This document shows, piece after piece, positions 19,100 to 20,383 of a stretch of 20,383 nucleotides of DNA. Position numbers and translations under genes: made by a program. How positions within the stretch are numbered: position 1 is the first letter of the stretch; the number at the start of each line of letters is the position of its first letter. Origin of the DNA: a virus. The notes below the pieces were generated by a model, which was not told the DNA's origin, searched no databases, and saw only the letters and a list, made by a program, of their open reading frames with translations. Where the stretch lies: the IMG/VR virus record IMGVR_UViG_3300021138_002045, positions 1-20,383 of that record; one strand, 5' to 3'.

Positions 19100-19884
19100 A
19101 ATTCAACTGTTATGCGTTTTGGATAGTAGGCTGTTTGTCGCCATTCGGTATCGCCACGCCCACGACAGTTGTTGACATAGCGTACTCCGTCCAGTTCGCG
19201 ATCAACACCTTTGTGATAGTGGCCAAAACACCAGACCTTGACTTTGCGTTCGGTATCTTCATCTAGCACCAGATCCAAGTGACTGTTGCCCATGGTGTTG
19301 AATCTGTAATCGTCAGCCAGGTCAATATCATGATTGATGATCCAAGGTGCCGGGACTGTGTGCGATATCAGTGCGATGGCCCGTACTTCTTGATGTGTTT
19401 GCAAATGTCTTACACTGTTTACCAAATAGGCTGCGTCGTGTATGGCTCGATCGGCGATATTTTCTGCGGATTCTGCGGTGACACCATAGCGATCCTGGAA
19501 CCATGACACAGTTTCATCGTACCTGACAGCAGGATCAAAATCGTATGTCCACCATCCGTTGGTGGCCAGCAAGGCCACACCGTTTACCACAACCACGTTG
19601 CTTTGCATGTAGACAACATTTTTCATGGGAGCGATAACAGCCTGGATGTCAGCATAACTCTGTTCGAGATTGTCCAATTGATAGCGATGTTCGTCGTTGC
19701 CGTCAATGTAGAATATGCCTTGATAGCATCCGCTCAGGTGACGGAGTGCATCTTCCAAGCTGGCAGGGTCACGTGCGACGTCACCGGCTATGACACAGTA
19801 AGGGCTGGTGGCCTGGTCAGTCCAGTCAAACTGGTTCCAGGTTTCAACGTGTAGGTCAGAAATTAAATCAAATGAAAAACTCAT
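19096..19884 (-). CDS. Calcineurin-like metallophosphoesterase
   Basis: This is a 262-residue protein with the metallophosphoesterase motifs in order: D10-x-H12 (SDLHVE), G34-D35 (IAGDVARD), G62-N63 (DGNDEH), H175 (LISHTVPAPW) and G221-H222-x-H224 (FGHYHKG). These would bind two metal ions and cut phosphoester bonds in nucleotides or nucleic acids. Motif III normally reads GNH-E/D; here the catalytic histidine position is D64, with a histidine two residues later (H66), so activity may be altered. This is one of only two reverse-strand genes. The start at 19884 has no clear ribosome site. It converges with clpS and diverges from the gene at 19909. The substrate is unknown. Confidence 0.87.
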   Translation of the reverse strand: MSFSFDLISDLHVETWNQFDWTDQATSPYCVIAGDVARDPASLEDALRHLSGCYQGIFYIDGNDEHRYQLDNLEQSYADIQAVIAPMKNVVYMQSNVVVVNGVALLATNGWWTYDFDPAVRYDETVSWFQDRYGVTAESAENIADRAIHDAAYLVNSVRHLQTHQEVRAIALISHTVPAPWIINHDIDLADDYRFNTMGNSHLDLVLDEDTERKVKVWCFGHYHKGVDRELDGVRYVNNCRGRGDTEWRQTAYYPKRITVEF

Positions 19885-19908
19885 GATACATATTTAAAAG
19901 GAATTTAC

Positions 19909-20271
19909 ATGAACATAATATTTGGAGGCGATCTTGTTGATGAGATAGCCAGTAAGTACACTGTACTAGAACTAGACACCATCCGAGTCATGCCCGACGG
20001 TGCAGAGTCCACAGCCTATTGCGTGATAGAAAAAATACCGTTATCCGAAATAGGTCGCCTACCTGAACTCAAACAGTTACATCATGACATGATGACTCAA
20101 TACAAGACCGGTGACTGGGTCAGTTGCGAAAAAAGCCTAAAAATTCTAAATCACTGTTGGGGCACTGAACTGGACAGTTTCTATGAAATCATGCTGAAAC
20201 GTGTGCAAGATTTGCAGGCTCAGCCACCGGGCTTGAACTGGGATCCGGTTATAGAAAAACAAGATTCTTAA
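19909..20271 (+). CDS. Unknown protein beginning MNIIFGGDLVDEI
   Basis: This is a 120-residue protein with the ribosome site AAAGGAA before the ATG. The N-terminal half is alpha/beta (IIFGGDLVDEIASKYTVLEL, then DTIRVMPDGAE and AYCVIEKIPL). The C-terminal half is helical (LKQLHHDMMTQYKTGDWVSCEKSLKIL, given here only as its layout of short helices), with HCWGTELDSFYEIML. It resembles uncharacterised proteins of marine T4-type phages by general pattern. No catalytic motif is evident. It diverges from the phosphoesterase gene, so the 24 bases between them must hold both starts. Confidence 0.75.
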   Translation: MNIIFGGDLVDEIASKYTVLELDTIRVMPDGAESTAYCVIEKIPLSEIGRLPELKQLHHDMMTQYKTGDWVSCEKSLKILNHCWGTELDSFYEIMLKRVQDLQAQPPGLNWDPVIEKQDS

Positions 20272-20300
20272 ACTACCATATAATAATACTTGAATTCCTG

Positions 20301-20308
20301 TTAAATAT
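20301..20308 (+). promoter_or_regulatory. Candidate promoter motif TTAAATAT before the last gene
   Basis: TTAAATAT overlaps TATAAT (20306-20311), 15 bases before the ATG at 20324 with the ribosome site AGGAG between. No convincing -35 is present. It resembles the other TAAATA sites in the window but lacks the final C. Confidence 0.25.
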
Positions 20309-20323
20309 AATAGGAGCTAGAGT

Positions 20324-20383
20324 ATGAACAAAAATTATAAAAAACTACTATCAACCGTGGCCCTTGTGTGGGTTGTCAATGTC
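20324..20383 (+). CDS. Start of an exported or membrane protein (cut by window end)
   Basis: Only the first 20 codons are present: MNKNYKKLLSTVALVWVVNV. The basic start followed by a hydrophobic stretch is typical of a signal peptide or first membrane helix. The ribosome site AGGAG is well placed eight bases upstream. Nothing can be said about function. Confidence 0.6.
   Translation, partial: MNKNYKKLLSTVALVWVVNV

Overview
The window looks like about 20 kb of a tailed-phage genome, probably a large T4-type myovirus. Genes are tightly packed, with ATGA/TAATG overlaps and few gaps. All but two run on the + strand. T4-type core functions are present: class Ia ribonucleotide reductase NrdA/NrdB with glutaredoxin, an ATP-dependent ligase with gp30-like motifs, a PAAR spike-tip protein, a small heat-shock protein, and a free-standing GIY-YIG homing endonuclease between nrdA and nrdB. 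The host is probably a Gram-negative proteobacterium. The early promoters match the sigma70 consensus (TTGACC, 17 nt, TATAAT), and the auxiliary genes are typical bacterial types: IscU with the LPPVK motif, IscA, ClpX, ClpS and bS21. An aquatic source is likely by analogy with phages carrying such genes, but the sequence does not prove it.

Layout. 14-1514: iscU, iscA and an MGME1-like PD-(D/E)XK exonuclease. 1508-1708: a short reverse-strand gene that converges on the exonuclease. 1775-2769: a putative tail/fibre protein and an unknown. 2785-7513: nrdA, GIY-YIG endonuclease, nrdB, glutaredoxin and a small Sm-like candidate. 7517-9694: PAAR protein and two Ala/Thr/Ser-rich putative virion proteins. 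9711-10472: three near-identical strong early promoters, each driving a tiny gene, then a strong stem-loop. 10489-12483: small unknowns and the ligase. 12499-16752: a tightly overlapping operon of small proteins, several with membrane helices, plus a methyltransferase-like protein, a cysteine-rich protein and a 516-residue membrane/coiled-coil protein. 16754-19099: clpX, ribosomal protein bS21 (rpsU), hsp20 and clpS. 19096-19884: a reverse-strand metallophosphoesterase. 19909-20271: an unknown. 20324-end: the start of an exported or membrane protein.

The most striking module is clpX-rpsU-hsp20-clpS. It pairs an unfoldase that keeps the ClpP-docking IGF loop, an N-degron adaptor with an intact pocket, a holdase chaperone and a ribosomal subunit protein. 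No clpP or clpA is in view, so the parts are probably built to work with host ClpP, ClpA and ribosomes. A second theme is iron-sulfur assembly (IscU plus IscA). Regulation appears to use consensus sigma70 early promoters and a recurring TAAATAC motif upstream of start codons, which resembles T4-type late promoters. No tRNA, rRNA, CRISPR array, insertion sequence or gene-free stretch longer than about 110 bases was seen.
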